From: Streptomyces sp. ADI95-17
Lineage (GTDB): Bacteria > Actinomycetota > Actinomycetes > Streptomycetales > Streptomycetaceae
DNA length: 64,000 nt
Direction: 5' to 3'
NCBI RefSeq assembly: GCF_003846175.1
Contig: NZ_ML123045.1
Span: forward strand, 3,012-67,011
Shown here: positions 43,219 through 49,406 of the stretch, in pieces
Layout: each line of letters begins with the position of its first letter
Position numbering within the stretch: the first letter of the stretch is position 1
Position numbers and translations under genes: made by a program
The notes under the pieces: generated by a model
Seen by the model: the letters and a program-made list of their open reading frames with translations, nothing else
Databases searched by the model: none
What the model was told of the DNA's origin: nothing

Positions 43219-44180
43219 ACGGGGACTCCTTGCAGTTCATCAGCAATGGCCGACGCGATGGGCAGACCGGTAGCGTGCTCGATCCAGTCCCACTGACCGC
43301 ACGGATTCGCCTCCAGAAAGACCCACTCGCCGCCCGGGGTGACGATGAAGTCGGCGGCGGCGAACCGCAGGTCGAGGGCGGACATGTAGCGGCGCACGCC
43401 CTCGGCGACGTCGTCGGGCGTCGTCGTCGGGCGGTAGGTGAGCGAGGCGTAATCACTGCGCCAGTCGGTGTGAGCGGCAGCGCTGCCGGCGTGCACCTCG
43501 GCGGCGAACAGGCGATCGCCCACGACGGTGAGACGTACCTCGTGTGCCTTGTCTACCCATGCTTGGAAGAGGTGGGCGGTGGTGTCGATGCCACGCAGGT
43601 CGTCGAGGTCGGCCTCGGTGATGCGGTGGGTGTACACGGTCTTGAGCTGGTCACCCTCGACGAACACGGGGGTGGCGACCGGCTTGCAGATCATCTGTCC
43701 GCCGACGTCGCCAACGAACGCCCGGACGGCATCGGGAGTGTTGGTGATGAGCGTCGGCGGAATAGTGAGACCGGCCTGCCGAGCGGTGGCGAGTTGGAGC
43801 GGCTTGTACTCGGCGCGGGACATCGCGGCCGGGTGGGAGACCCACCGGCAGTCGAGCGCCGTGATGACGCCGCCGAGGCCGGCACGGGCCTGAGCGGCGG
43901 CGAACCGGCGCTCAGACTCCGACATGGCGACGGGGAAGACGAACGGGTTCGGGGCCCGGTAGTAGACGGCCTCGATGTCGGCGAGATCAACGGCGCGGTG
44001 GGCGGTGGTGAGCCCGCCGGCCCACCCCCGCCGGGCGTCGATGCGCCCGGCAAGGGTGAGTTCCTGCGGAAACTCGGCGGTGTCCATGCGGAACACCTCC
44101 GCACCACCGTCCGCGAGCGCCTTCACGACGCGATCAGTCGGCCAGTCGTCGCGCGCTGCGATCACGAGAACGGTGGACAT
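43215..44180 (-). CDS. tgmB: ATP-grasp ribosomal peptide maturase (graspetide ligase)
   Basis: 321 aa. An ATP-grasp enzyme of the RimK-like/MvdD/TgmB group: MSTVLVIAARDDWPTDRVVKALADGGAEVFRMD, AVYYRAPNPFVFP, QLATARQAGLTIPPTLITN, GGQMICKPVATPVF (ATP-binding Lys), VDKAHEVRLTVVGDRLFAAEVHAGS, and the metal-binding end GEWVFLEANPCGQWDWIEHATG. It forms ester or amide links between Thr/Ser (or Lys) and Asp/Glu side chains of the precursor. AAGGA precedes ATG 44180; the start is 7 bp after the precursor stop codon. Confidence 0.92.
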   Translation of the reverse strand: MSTVLVIAARDDWPTDRVVKALADGGAEVFRMDTAEFPQELTLAGRIDARRGWAGGLTTAHRAVDLADIEAVYYRAPNPFVFPVAMSESERRFAAAQARAGLGGVITALDCRWVSHPAAMSRAEYKPLQLATARQAGLTIPPTLITNTPDAVRAFVGDVGGQMICKPVATPVFVEGDQLKTVYTHRITEADLDDLRGIDTTAHLFQAWVDKAHEVRLTVVGDRLFAAEVHAGSAAAHTDWRSDYASLTYRPTTTPDDVAEGVRRYMSALDLRFAAADFIVTPGGEWVFLEANPCGQWDWIEHATGLPIASAIADELQGVPV

Positions 44181-44187
44181 GGGGCAG

Positions 44188-44484
44188 TCAGTCCTTCGGG
44201 CCCTCGTCGAGCGGCGGCGGGCTGGTCATGCTGCCGTCGGGGACAGTGGGCTGGTGGGTCTGCATGTAGGGCAGCGGGCCCTCGTAGAGACCGACGGACA
44301 TCTGCAGCTCGTTGTCGTAGACGGCCGGCGGCATCACGATGGCCTTTGTCGCGTCCGGGGTCCGTGCGAATCGGAGAACCCACGGGCGAGTGTTCACGCT
44401 GCTCGGCAACTCGCTGCCGTGTAAGGCGCGCGGCAGCTTGGATGCGAGCGGGAAGGCTTCCCGCGGATCCGCAAGGGTGATCAT
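44188..44484 (-). CDS. tgmA: ATP-grasp-modified RiPP precursor peptide
   Basis: 98 aa from ATG 44484 (AGGAGG 9 nt upstream). The leader contains the conserved RPWVLRFAR motif (residues 33-41), the recognition signature of graspetide precursors, then AVYDNELQMSV. The C-terminal core (about 72-98, LPYMQTHQPTVPDGSMTSPPPLDEGPKD) offers Thr76, Thr80, Ser85, Thr87 and Ser88 as donors and Asp83, Asp93, Glu94 and Asp98 as acceptors for ω-ester crosslinks. The Pro-rich core is unlike the TGT-D repeats of many tgm peptides. Its start overlaps the stop of the upstream 64-aa gene (ATGA). Confidence 0.9.
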   Translation of the reverse strand: MITLADPREAFPLASKLPRALHGSELPSSVNTRPWVLRFARTPDATKAIVMPPAVYDNELQMSVGLYEGPLPYMQTHQPTVPDGSMTSPPPLDEGPKD

Positions 44485-44675
44485 GTGTCGTTCCTCCTGT
44501 AGCGGGTTGGTTCTGCAATGTGGCGGGGTGTGCCGTTGCCGCACCGGTCGCACTCGCAAGGCGGGTACCTGGATGTCCGGGGCGGATCCTTGAGCGGGAC
44601 AACCTGCGTCGTCGGACGAATGACCCGCGTTTGGCCGTGCCGGTCGACCTCGTACACCGTGATCGTCATTCCCAT
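44481..44675 (-). CDS. 64-aa Cys-containing protein coupled to the graspetide operon
   Basis: 64 aa from ATG 44675, overlapping the end of the 71-aa gene and, by 4 bp, the tgmA start. MGMTITVYEVDRHGQTRVI then PTTQVVPLKDPPRTSRYPP and CECDRCGNGT, a CxCxxC knuckle that could bind zinc with partner residues or with the 71-aa protein. I do not recognise the family. Double overlap with neighbours indicates it is made in step with the precursor. Confidence 0.72.
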   Translation of the reverse strand: MGMTITVYEVDRHGQTRVIRPTTQVVPLKDPPRTSRYPPCECDRCGNGTPRHIAEPTRYRRNDT

Positions 44676-44881
44676 TCGGACAGCCCCCGATTGTTCCAAC
44701 AGCGGCGGCAGCACCGAGGGAACCAGTGGGCAGCCGTTCCGTGCGCGTCGACGGGGCGCGGCCCGAGGTCGTGCGCCGTTCCGTTGGCCAGCGTGACCGC
44801 GCACCAGACGCAATGCGCGCCGCGCTGCTGCGCAGCGGACAGCGACGCCACGGGTGGAAGGTCGATCAGCTTGGTAGTCAT
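44666..44881 (-). CDS. 71-aa zinc-finger-like protein, first gene of the graspetide operon
   Basis: MTTKLIDLPPVASLSAAQQRG precedes HCVWCAVTL, and HWFPRCCRRCWNN follows some 25 residues later: two CxxC-type knuckles (CVWC and CCRRC) separated by a hydrophilic loop with DLGPRPVDAHGTA. Similar short CVWCG…CxxC proteins are frequent in Streptomyces beside XRE regulators. It begins 159 bp from the divergent regulator start, behind a perfect palindrome. Function unknown; it may bind RNA, DNA or the peptide leader (inference). Confidence 0.75.
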   Translation of the reverse strand: MTTKLIDLPPVASLSAAQQRGAHCVWCAVTLANGTAHDLGPRPVDAHGTAAHWFPRCCRRCWNNRGLSEWE

Positions 44882-44995
44882 GCGGATCGGCCCCCGGCCT
44901 ACGTCGATTGAGGGGCATCCAGCCAGTTCGCTGTACCGCCCGCCTTCACACCCTGATGATGTGTGTGCACGGTGAGCAGCGAATAGGCCGCCGAA

Positions 44996-45013
44996 TGGCC
45001 ACGCGTGGCCACG
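44996..45013. promoter_or_regulatory. overlapping perfect palindromes in the divergent graspetide/regulator promoter
   Basis: TGGCCACGCGTGGCCA (44996-45011) is a perfect 16-bp palindrome, and CGTGGCCACG (45004-45013) is a second palindrome overlapping it. It lies 28 bp before the regulator start and about 115 bp before the graspetide operon, a natural operator for the HTH regulator. Confidence 0.65.
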
Positions 45014-45040
45014 TAGCGGTCACGGCCAAAAGAGCGGACG

Positions 45041-46306
45041 ATGACACCTCAGACTGGGCACATGAGCCGCAACGACGCGCTAAGGGCCGCACGGCTGCGC
45101 GCGGGCTGGCGGACCATCGAGGCAGCCGCCAAAGCCCTCACAGAGCACGGGCAACAGCTCCTCGACGACCACCAGTTCACCGTCTCCTCTCGCACCTGGA
45201 GGCGCTGGGAGGGCGACCGGCCCGGGTGGCCGGCCGAGGAGACTGCGATCGTCATCCACGACGCGCTCGGCCGCTGGCCGGAAGACCTCGGGTTTACGAC
45301 TCCGCCGGGATGGATCCGGCCTGAGCACCACGAAGAGGAGCAGGTGCGCCGCCAAGCTTTCACCTCCGTCACCGCAGCCGCACTTGTTGCGGGACCGGTC
45401 GCGCCGCAGCACGTTGACCCTGCCCTTATCGACTACTTCCAGCAGCAGCTGGAGGGCCACTACCGGGCCGACATGTTCCTCGGTCCTCACGACCTGATCG
45501 GCACTGTCTCTGCTCAGTACCAGCTCATCGACAAGCTGGTGCGTTCGGCAAAGGGCGAGACTCGCCGCGGTCTTCTGCGGGTTGGCGCGGCCTATGCCGC
45601 TCTCGTTGGCTGGCTGTACCAGGACGCCGGAGACATGGACGGAGCAGCGTTCTGGCGCGGCGTCACCCAAGAGATTGCGATGCGGTCCCGCGACCCGCAC
45701 CTCATCGGGTACGCGCTCGTCAACCAGGCCCAGGTACGCACCGATCTCGGCGACGGGCATGCAGTCGTCGACCTGTGCGAAGCCGCACTTGACGACGCTG
45801 ACCAGCTCGTTCCGAAGGTGCGCATCATGGCCATGCAGCAGCAGGCACATGGCGCCAGTCTCACCGGTGAACGCGGCCTGGTCGACCAACTTATTGACCA
45901 GGCCGACCGGCTGTTGCCCCGCGTTGACGACGACTTGCCCTGGGGCAACGCGTGTCGGCGCACGCCGGGATACCTGGAGGTGCAGCGGGCCACCTGCTAC
46001 GGGCGGCTCGGTCTCAGCGCAGAGGCCGGTGCCTTGTGGTCGCAAGTCCTCGCCATCGTTCCGGAGACCGCCCGCCGCGACCGAGGGGTGTACATGGCTC
46101 GGCAGGCGACAGCTGCGGCGGCTGCGCGGGAGCCGGACCAGGCGGTCGAGATCGCCCGGACCGTGGCCACGATTGCGGTAGAGACCCGCTCGGCCAGGAT
46201 GCGGCGGGAACTGGTCACCCTGGAGCGGGCTATGCGGGCGTGGCAGGATGCCCCGGTCGGCCGGGATCTTGCGGAGATCCTGGGGCCCGTGACCGAGAGG
46301 GGATGA
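45041..46306 (+). CDS. HTH/TPR-type transcriptional regulator of the graspetide island
   Basis: 421 aa from ATG 45041 (ATG 45062 is an alternative). The N-terminal HTH (about 8-75) reads NDALRAARLRAGWRTIEAAAKALTEHGQQLLDDHQFTVSSRTWRRWEGDRPGWP. Then RRQAFTSVTAAALVAG and a helical-repeat region (LLRVGAAYAALVGWLYQDAGDMDGAAFWRGVTQEIAMRS, AQVRTDLGDGHAVVDLCEAALDDADQL, AGALWSQVLAIVPETARRD) typical of TPR sensor domains. It is divergent from the graspetide operon and followed after 1 bp by a pterin dehydratase gene, so the two are translationally coupled. Probable local regulator (inference). Confidence 0.85.
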   Translation: MTPQTGHMSRNDALRAARLRAGWRTIEAAAKALTEHGQQLLDDHQFTVSSRTWRRWEGDRPGWPAEETAIVIHDALGRWPEDLGFTTPPGWIRPEHHEEEQVRRQAFTSVTAAALVAGPVAPQHVDPALIDYFQQQLEGHYRADMFLGPHDLIGTVSAQYQLIDKLVRSAKGETRRGLLRVGAAYAALVGWLYQDAGDMDGAAFWRGVTQEIAMRSRDPHLIGYALVNQAQVRTDLGDGHAVVDLCEAALDDADQLVPKVRIMAMQQQAHGASLTGERGLVDQLIDQADRLLPRVDDDLPWGNACRRTPGYLEVQRATCYGRLGLSAEAGALWSQVLAIVPETARRDRGVYMARQATAAAAAREPDQAVEIARTVATIAVETRSARMRRELVTLERAMRAWQDAPVGRDLAEILGPVTERG

Positions 46307-46307
46307 C

Positions 46308-46625
46308 GTGGCAGGCGTACCGAAGCCGCTGACGGACGAGGAGATCGAAGCGCGGCTGGCCAAGTTGCCGAAGTGGAACCGTGACGGGGACGAGATTCAC
46401 CGCAGGGTGGATATCCGGTATCACGCGGGGGTGGCGTTGATCGTGCACATCGCCGACCGGGAACGCCGCATCGGCCACCACGCAGACATCAACCTCAGAA
46501 TCGACCACCTGCACATTGCTGTCACGACACATGACGCCGACTGCAAGCTGACCGAGGCCGACTTTGACCTCGCAGCCCGGATCGACGCCATTGCCGAAGC
46601 GCACCAGGCCACGCCGCTCGACTGA
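46308..46625 (+). CDS. 4a-hydroxytetrahydrobiopterin dehydratase (pterin-4a-carbinolamine dehydratase, DcoH-like)
   Basis: 105 aa from GTG 46308 with AGGGG upstream; only 1 bp separates it from the regulator stop. The fold signature is LTDEEIEARLAKLPKWNRDGDEIHR, then RIGHHADINLRIDHLHIAVTTHDADCKLTEADFDLAARID. HHAD and the later His (RIDHLH) are the catalytic residues. The enzyme recycles the oxidised pterin made by aromatic amino acid hydroxylases; the eukaryotic homologue is also a dimerisation cofactor of a transcription factor. No hydroxylase is encoded nearby, so its role with the HTH regulator is open. Confidence 0.9.
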   Translation: MAGVPKPLTDEEIEARLAKLPKWNRDGDEIHRRVDIRYHAGVALIVHIADRERRIGHHADINLRIDHLHIAVTTHDADCKLTEADFDLAARIDAIAEAHQATPLD

Positions 46626-46642
46626 CCCTGGACACACGAAAC

Positions 46643-46677
46643 CGCCCCCTGCACCGGCCGAAGCCGGGCAGGGGGCG
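46643..46677. terminator. bidirectional hairpin between the pterin dehydratase gene and the phage late operon
   Basis: CGCCCCCTGC / GCAGGGGGCG arms (46643-46652, 46668-46677) with an inner CCGGC/GCCGG stem. It separates two convergent transcription units. Confidence 0.85.
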
Positions 46678-46681
46678 TAGT

Positions 46682-47323
46682 TCATGAGCGGCGGCGTTCC
46701 GCCGGGAGTCCGAAGACGGTCGGGGACGGTGAGGAGTCCGGGCCGCTCGGTGCGTTCCGGCGGCACATCAGTCCGTCCGGGTCATCCGGCGGCGGCTGCA
46801 GGCTGTACCCGGCCGGGCAGGTCTGCCCGTCCGCGCCGTCTCGCCCATCGGAACCGTCGGCCCCGTCCTTCCCATCCGCGCCGGCCGGACCGGGCGGCCC
46901 GGTGACCGTCGCCCCATCCGCCCCCGGCGGACCGGCCGGGCCCGGTACCGGCGTGGGCGTCGGCGCATCCTTGCCAGCCGGCCCCGTGGCACCCCGCTCA
47001 CCTCGGGCACCGGCCGGCCCTGGAATCGGCACCGGCACCTGCGCCCGGTCCGGCAGATCCGTCACAGCACGCCCGGGATCCGGCGCCGCAGGTGTCTCGC
47101 CCTTCGCTGCGATTTGCGCGCGCAGCACCCGCACATCGCCCGCCAGCGTCGACACAGCCGTTCCGCGCCGGTCCGCCTCGGCCGCGAGGTCATCCGCACG
47201 CCGGTCTGCAGCGCCGATCCGCAGCCACACGAGCAGCACGGCACCGGACAGGACGAGCAGCACCGCGGCGAGCGCGAATGTGCGCCACTGCCGCACCAGA
47301 ACGTCAGGTCGGCGATGCATCAC
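46682..47323 (-). CDS. membrane-anchored collagen-like phage protein
   Basis: 213 aa. One transmembrane segment (about 14-34, TFALAAVLLVLSGAVLLVWL) is followed by a helical stretch, then 25-30 Gly-X-Y triplets in blocks (GPAGARGERGATGPAGKDA, GPAGPPGADGATVTGPPGPAGADGKDGADGSDGRDGADG) and a C-terminal CPAGYSLQPPPDDPDGLMCRR loop. Collagen-like repeats are common in phage fibres, but a TM anchor and a position at the end of the lysis cassette suggest a host-envelope protein. Its start overlaps the upstream gene by 4 bp. Function unknown. Confidence 0.82.
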   Translation of the reverse strand: MMHRRPDVLVRQWRTFALAAVLLVLSGAVLLVWLRIGAADRRADDLAAEADRRGTAVSTLAGDVRVLRAQIAAKGETPAAPDPGRAVTDLPDRAQVPVPIPGPAGARGERGATGPAGKDAPTPTPVPGPAGPPGADGATVTGPPGPAGADGKDGADGSDGRDGADGQTCPAGYSLQPPPDDPDGLMCRRNAPSGPDSSPSPTVFGLPAERRRS

Positions 47324-47652
47324 AGCGTGTTCCCTCCCAGCTCGGCGATTCGAGAGTGCAGCCGATCCCGCTCGGCCGTGAGCGCGGTGATCTGCGTCTG
47401 CAGCGCCGTCTTGTTGGCCCGTTCACTGGCGAGCTCGGCGTACGCCGCAGCGAGCCGCACCTCGGTATCGGCGAGCTTCTGCTGCGCCTTGTCCCGCTCT
47501 TCTTGCAGGTTGTCGACGAGCGACGAGTAGCCGCCGAGCACGGCGCCGGACTGCGACGCGCGGTTCGCGCCCCGTTGTCCGACGATCGCGGCCGCGGCCG
47601 CCGCGAGCCCGACGACGATGGTTCCGACGGCGCCGAGCGTCGCAGCGTCCAC
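47320..47652 (-). CDS. small membrane protein with coiled coil, lysis-cassette
   Basis: 110 aa from GTG 47652; GGAGG lies 8 nt upstream. One transmembrane helix near residues 5-22 (LGAVGTIVVGLAAAAAAIVG) precedes a long coiled coil (SLVDNLQEERDKAQQKLADTEVRLAAAYAELASERANKTALQTQITALTAERDRLHSRIAEL). Topology and position after the holin gene are compatible with a second holin, an i-spanin-like or pinholin-associated protein, but no family can be assigned. Confidence 0.75.
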   Translation of the reverse strand: MDAATLGAVGTIVVGLAAAAAAIVGQRGANRASQSGAVLGGYSSLVDNLQEERDKAQQKLADTEVRLAAAYAELASERANKTALQTQITALTAERDRLHSRIAELGGNTL

Positions 47653-47689
47653 GCGGGATACCTCCGGTCGTACAGATGGGGCGGTCGCG

Positions 47690-47929
47690 CTACGCAGTGA
47701 GGTTCGGCGGGGTCGCCGGATCCTTCGCCGCCGGCAGCGTCGAGGCGGTACCCGCCCGGCCGACGAGCCGCCCGGCGACCCACCCCTTTGCCGACGCGAG
47801 GACAAGCCCGATCGGCGCGGCCCACCACAGATCGATGTTCGCGAGATCGACGATCAGGATGCCGAGCGCAGCCTGCACACCGGTCCAGCCGGCGCGCTCC
47901 GCAGCGTCAGCGAGCAGCTTCGTGTTCAT
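47690..47929 (-). CDS. phage holin
   Basis: 79 aa from ATG 47929 (AAAGGA upstream). Two hydrophobic segments (about 17-31 TGVQAALGILIVDLA and 35-53 LWWAAPIGLVLASAKGWVAG) with a short charged C-terminus match small actinophage holins of the r1t type. It follows the endolysin gene by 20 bp; together they permeabilise the membrane and release the lysin. Confidence 0.85.
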   Translation of the reverse strand: MNTKLLADAAERAGWTGVQAALGILIVDLANIDLWWAAPIGLVLASAKGWVAGRLVGRAGTASTLPAAKDPATPPNLTA

Positions 47930-47949
47930 GTCCGTATGTCCTTTCGTGG

Positions 47950-48753
47950 TCAAGCGGTGACGGTGAAGCCGTGCGCCTTGCCGAGCCTGGTGAGCGTCGT
48001 CTTCCCAGGCCGGCCGTCGGCGTCGCCGCCGGGCTGTGTCCCGTGGAATCCGAGCCGCTGCTGATAGAGGCTGTACGCGCTGAGCGTCGCCGTGCCCCAA
48101 TGTCCGTCCGCGTATCCGGCGCTGAGCAGCTTCTCGGCGACGAGCGCCTTTTCGACGATCGCGACACCCGCATACGAGACGGGCGTGCCCTTCTTCGGCG
48201 GGTCGGTCTTCGCCGCCGTGATGAGCTTCGCGAGGGACACCTGCGGCAGCTTCGAGCCCGAGCCGCTGCCCGCGGTCGGCGCGACCGGCTTGTACTTCGG
48301 CCGGCCGAACCCCGCGATCTCGTGGACGTTGCGAACTCGTCGGGCGCAGACGTTCGCGGTGTTGCCCTCGATCGTGTAGACGTACCCGCCAGAGACTGAG
48401 GTGACGATGCCGACGTGATCGATCCTGCCGATCTCGGATGAGCCGTCCCAGTCGAAGAACACGATGTCGCCGCGCCGGATGCCGGACCCGGCGATGCCGT
48501 TGGTCATCGCGGTCCACTGTCCGGCTTCCTTGAACCGCTGCGCGTGCGCGACGGTGTACGCGTAGTCGGTGCCGAAGCAGACCGCGGCGTACTCGCCGGA
48601 CTCGACGGCAGCGCGGGTGACCATTGCGTTGCACCAGGGGAAGTTGTAGTTGTACGCGGCGCCGTTGCGCTGCCGGTACCACTCCTGCACGGTGTTCGGT
48701 TCGCCGGTTCCTATCCAGCGCTCCATGGCCTTGATCATGCCGTCGACGCTCAT
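47950..48753 (-). CDS. phage endolysin: CHAP domain plus peptidoglycan-binding-like C-terminus
   Basis: 267 aa. The CHAP amidase/endopeptidase domain has Cys41 in NFPWCNAMVTRAA, GIRRGDIVFFDWDGSSEIGRIDHVGIVTSVSGGYVYTIEGNTAN (catalytic His about 113). A linker (PTAGSGSGSKLP) joins a C-terminal cell-wall-binding repeat region (VAEKLLSAGYADGHWGTATLSAYSLYQQRLGF...GDADGRPGKTTLTRLGKAHGF). There is no signal peptide, so release depends on the holin. The start overlaps the upstream 83-aa gene by 4 bp. Confidence 0.93.
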   Translation of the reverse strand: MSVDGMIKAMERWIGTGEPNTVQEWYRQRNGAAYNYNFPWCNAMVTRAAVESGEYAAVCFGTDYAYTVAHAQRFKEAGQWTAMTNGIAGSGIRRGDIVFFDWDGSSEIGRIDHVGIVTSVSGGYVYTIEGNTANVCARRVRNVHEIAGFGRPKYKPVAPTAGSGSGSKLPQVSLAKLITAAKTDPPKKGTPVSYAGVAIVEKALVAEKLLSAGYADGHWGTATLSAYSLYQQRLGFHGTQPGGDADGRPGKTTLTRLGKAHGFTVTA

Positions 48754-49001
48754 TCGGACTCGCCCCCGTCCTCGATGCCGTCCGCCGCCGGGGCGGCGCT
48801 GTCGACGGGGGCCTCGGCGGCGGCGACCTGGTCGCCGACCTCGGGCCCGACGTAGAAGCCGGCCATGTCCGGAGCGCCGTGCTGAGCGGCGAGCAGCGCC
48901 TGCTCGTCGTCGACGGTCGGCCCGTTGCCGGTGCGTATGAGGTGCTGCGCCTGCTCGTCCTGGTCGCCGAGCTGGTCGGGCACCGGTCGTTCGTTACCCA
49001 T
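48750..49001 (-). CDS. small phage protein of unknown function before the endolysin
   Basis: 83 aa from ATG 49001 (AAAGGGG upstream). Acidic and Ala-rich: MGNERPVPDQLGDQDEQAQHL..., ALLAAQHGAPDMAGFYVGPEVGDQVAAAEAPVDSAAPAADGIEDGGESE. It is coupled to the endolysin gene by a 4-bp overlap. No motif is recognised. Confidence 0.75.
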   Translation of the reverse strand: MGNERPVPDQLGDQDEQAQHLIRTGNGPTVDDEQALLAAQHGAPDMAGFYVGPEVGDQVAAAEAPVDSAAPAADGIEDGGESE

Positions 49002-49025
49002 GGGTGAGCCCCTTTCGCGGGCATG

Positions 49026-49053
49026 AAAAATGCCCCGGCCGGTAGCGCGGGGC
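49026..49053 (-). terminator. intrinsic terminator within the late operon
   Basis: On the minus strand GCCCCG...CGGGGC is followed by ATTTTT. It lies between the tail-fibre-module genes and the lysis genes, so the lysis cassette may have its own promoter or be expressed by read-through. Confidence 0.75.
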
Positions 49054-49069
49054 GTCGTTGGAACGGTGA

Positions 49070-49396
49070 TCAGGTGAGGTTGGGTTCGGGCGTCGGGTCC
49101 GGCACCGGCTCGGGCTCCGGGTCCGGTTCTGGCTCGGGGATCTCGTTTCCCGGCAGGGGCGGGGGCCGGTTCCACGACCAGTAACCGAGGTCACCGCGGG
49201 CGAGCCCGCTGAGATCGTCGAGGTATTCGAGGCTCTGCATCCATGGCACCGTGTTGTCGTCGGCCAGCACGCGAGCATTGATCGTCGTCGCCGTCCAGAC
49301 ATGCGTAACTAGCCCCGGCGAGTACGCGAGTCCGTTGTTACGGGTGTCGAGCATGGCGACGAACACGACGTCGCCGACTTCCGGAATGGCAGGCAT
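49070..49396 (-). CDS. small phage tail-region protein with acidic proline repeat
   Basis: 108 aa. The N-terminal β-rich part is PEVGDVVFVAMLDTRNNGLAYSPGLVTHVWTATTINARVLADDNTVPWMQSLEYLDD. The C-terminus is a P-E-P-D-P repeat (IPEPEPDPEPEPVPDPTPEP). Small proteins of this form occur after tail-fibre genes in Streptomyces phages; function unknown. Confidence 0.72.
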   Translation of the reverse strand: MPAIPEVGDVVFVAMLDTRNNGLAYSPGLVTHVWTATTINARVLADDNTVPWMQSLEYLDDLSGLARGDLGYWSWNRPPPLPGNEIPEPEPDPEPEPVPDPTPEPNLT

Positions 49397-49406
49397 CGAG
49401 CTCCAA

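Noticed and set aside
42906..44480. Plus-strand 524-codon frame opposite the graspetide genes
   Set aside because: It spans three coupled genes with clear families on the other strand and shows no domain of its own.
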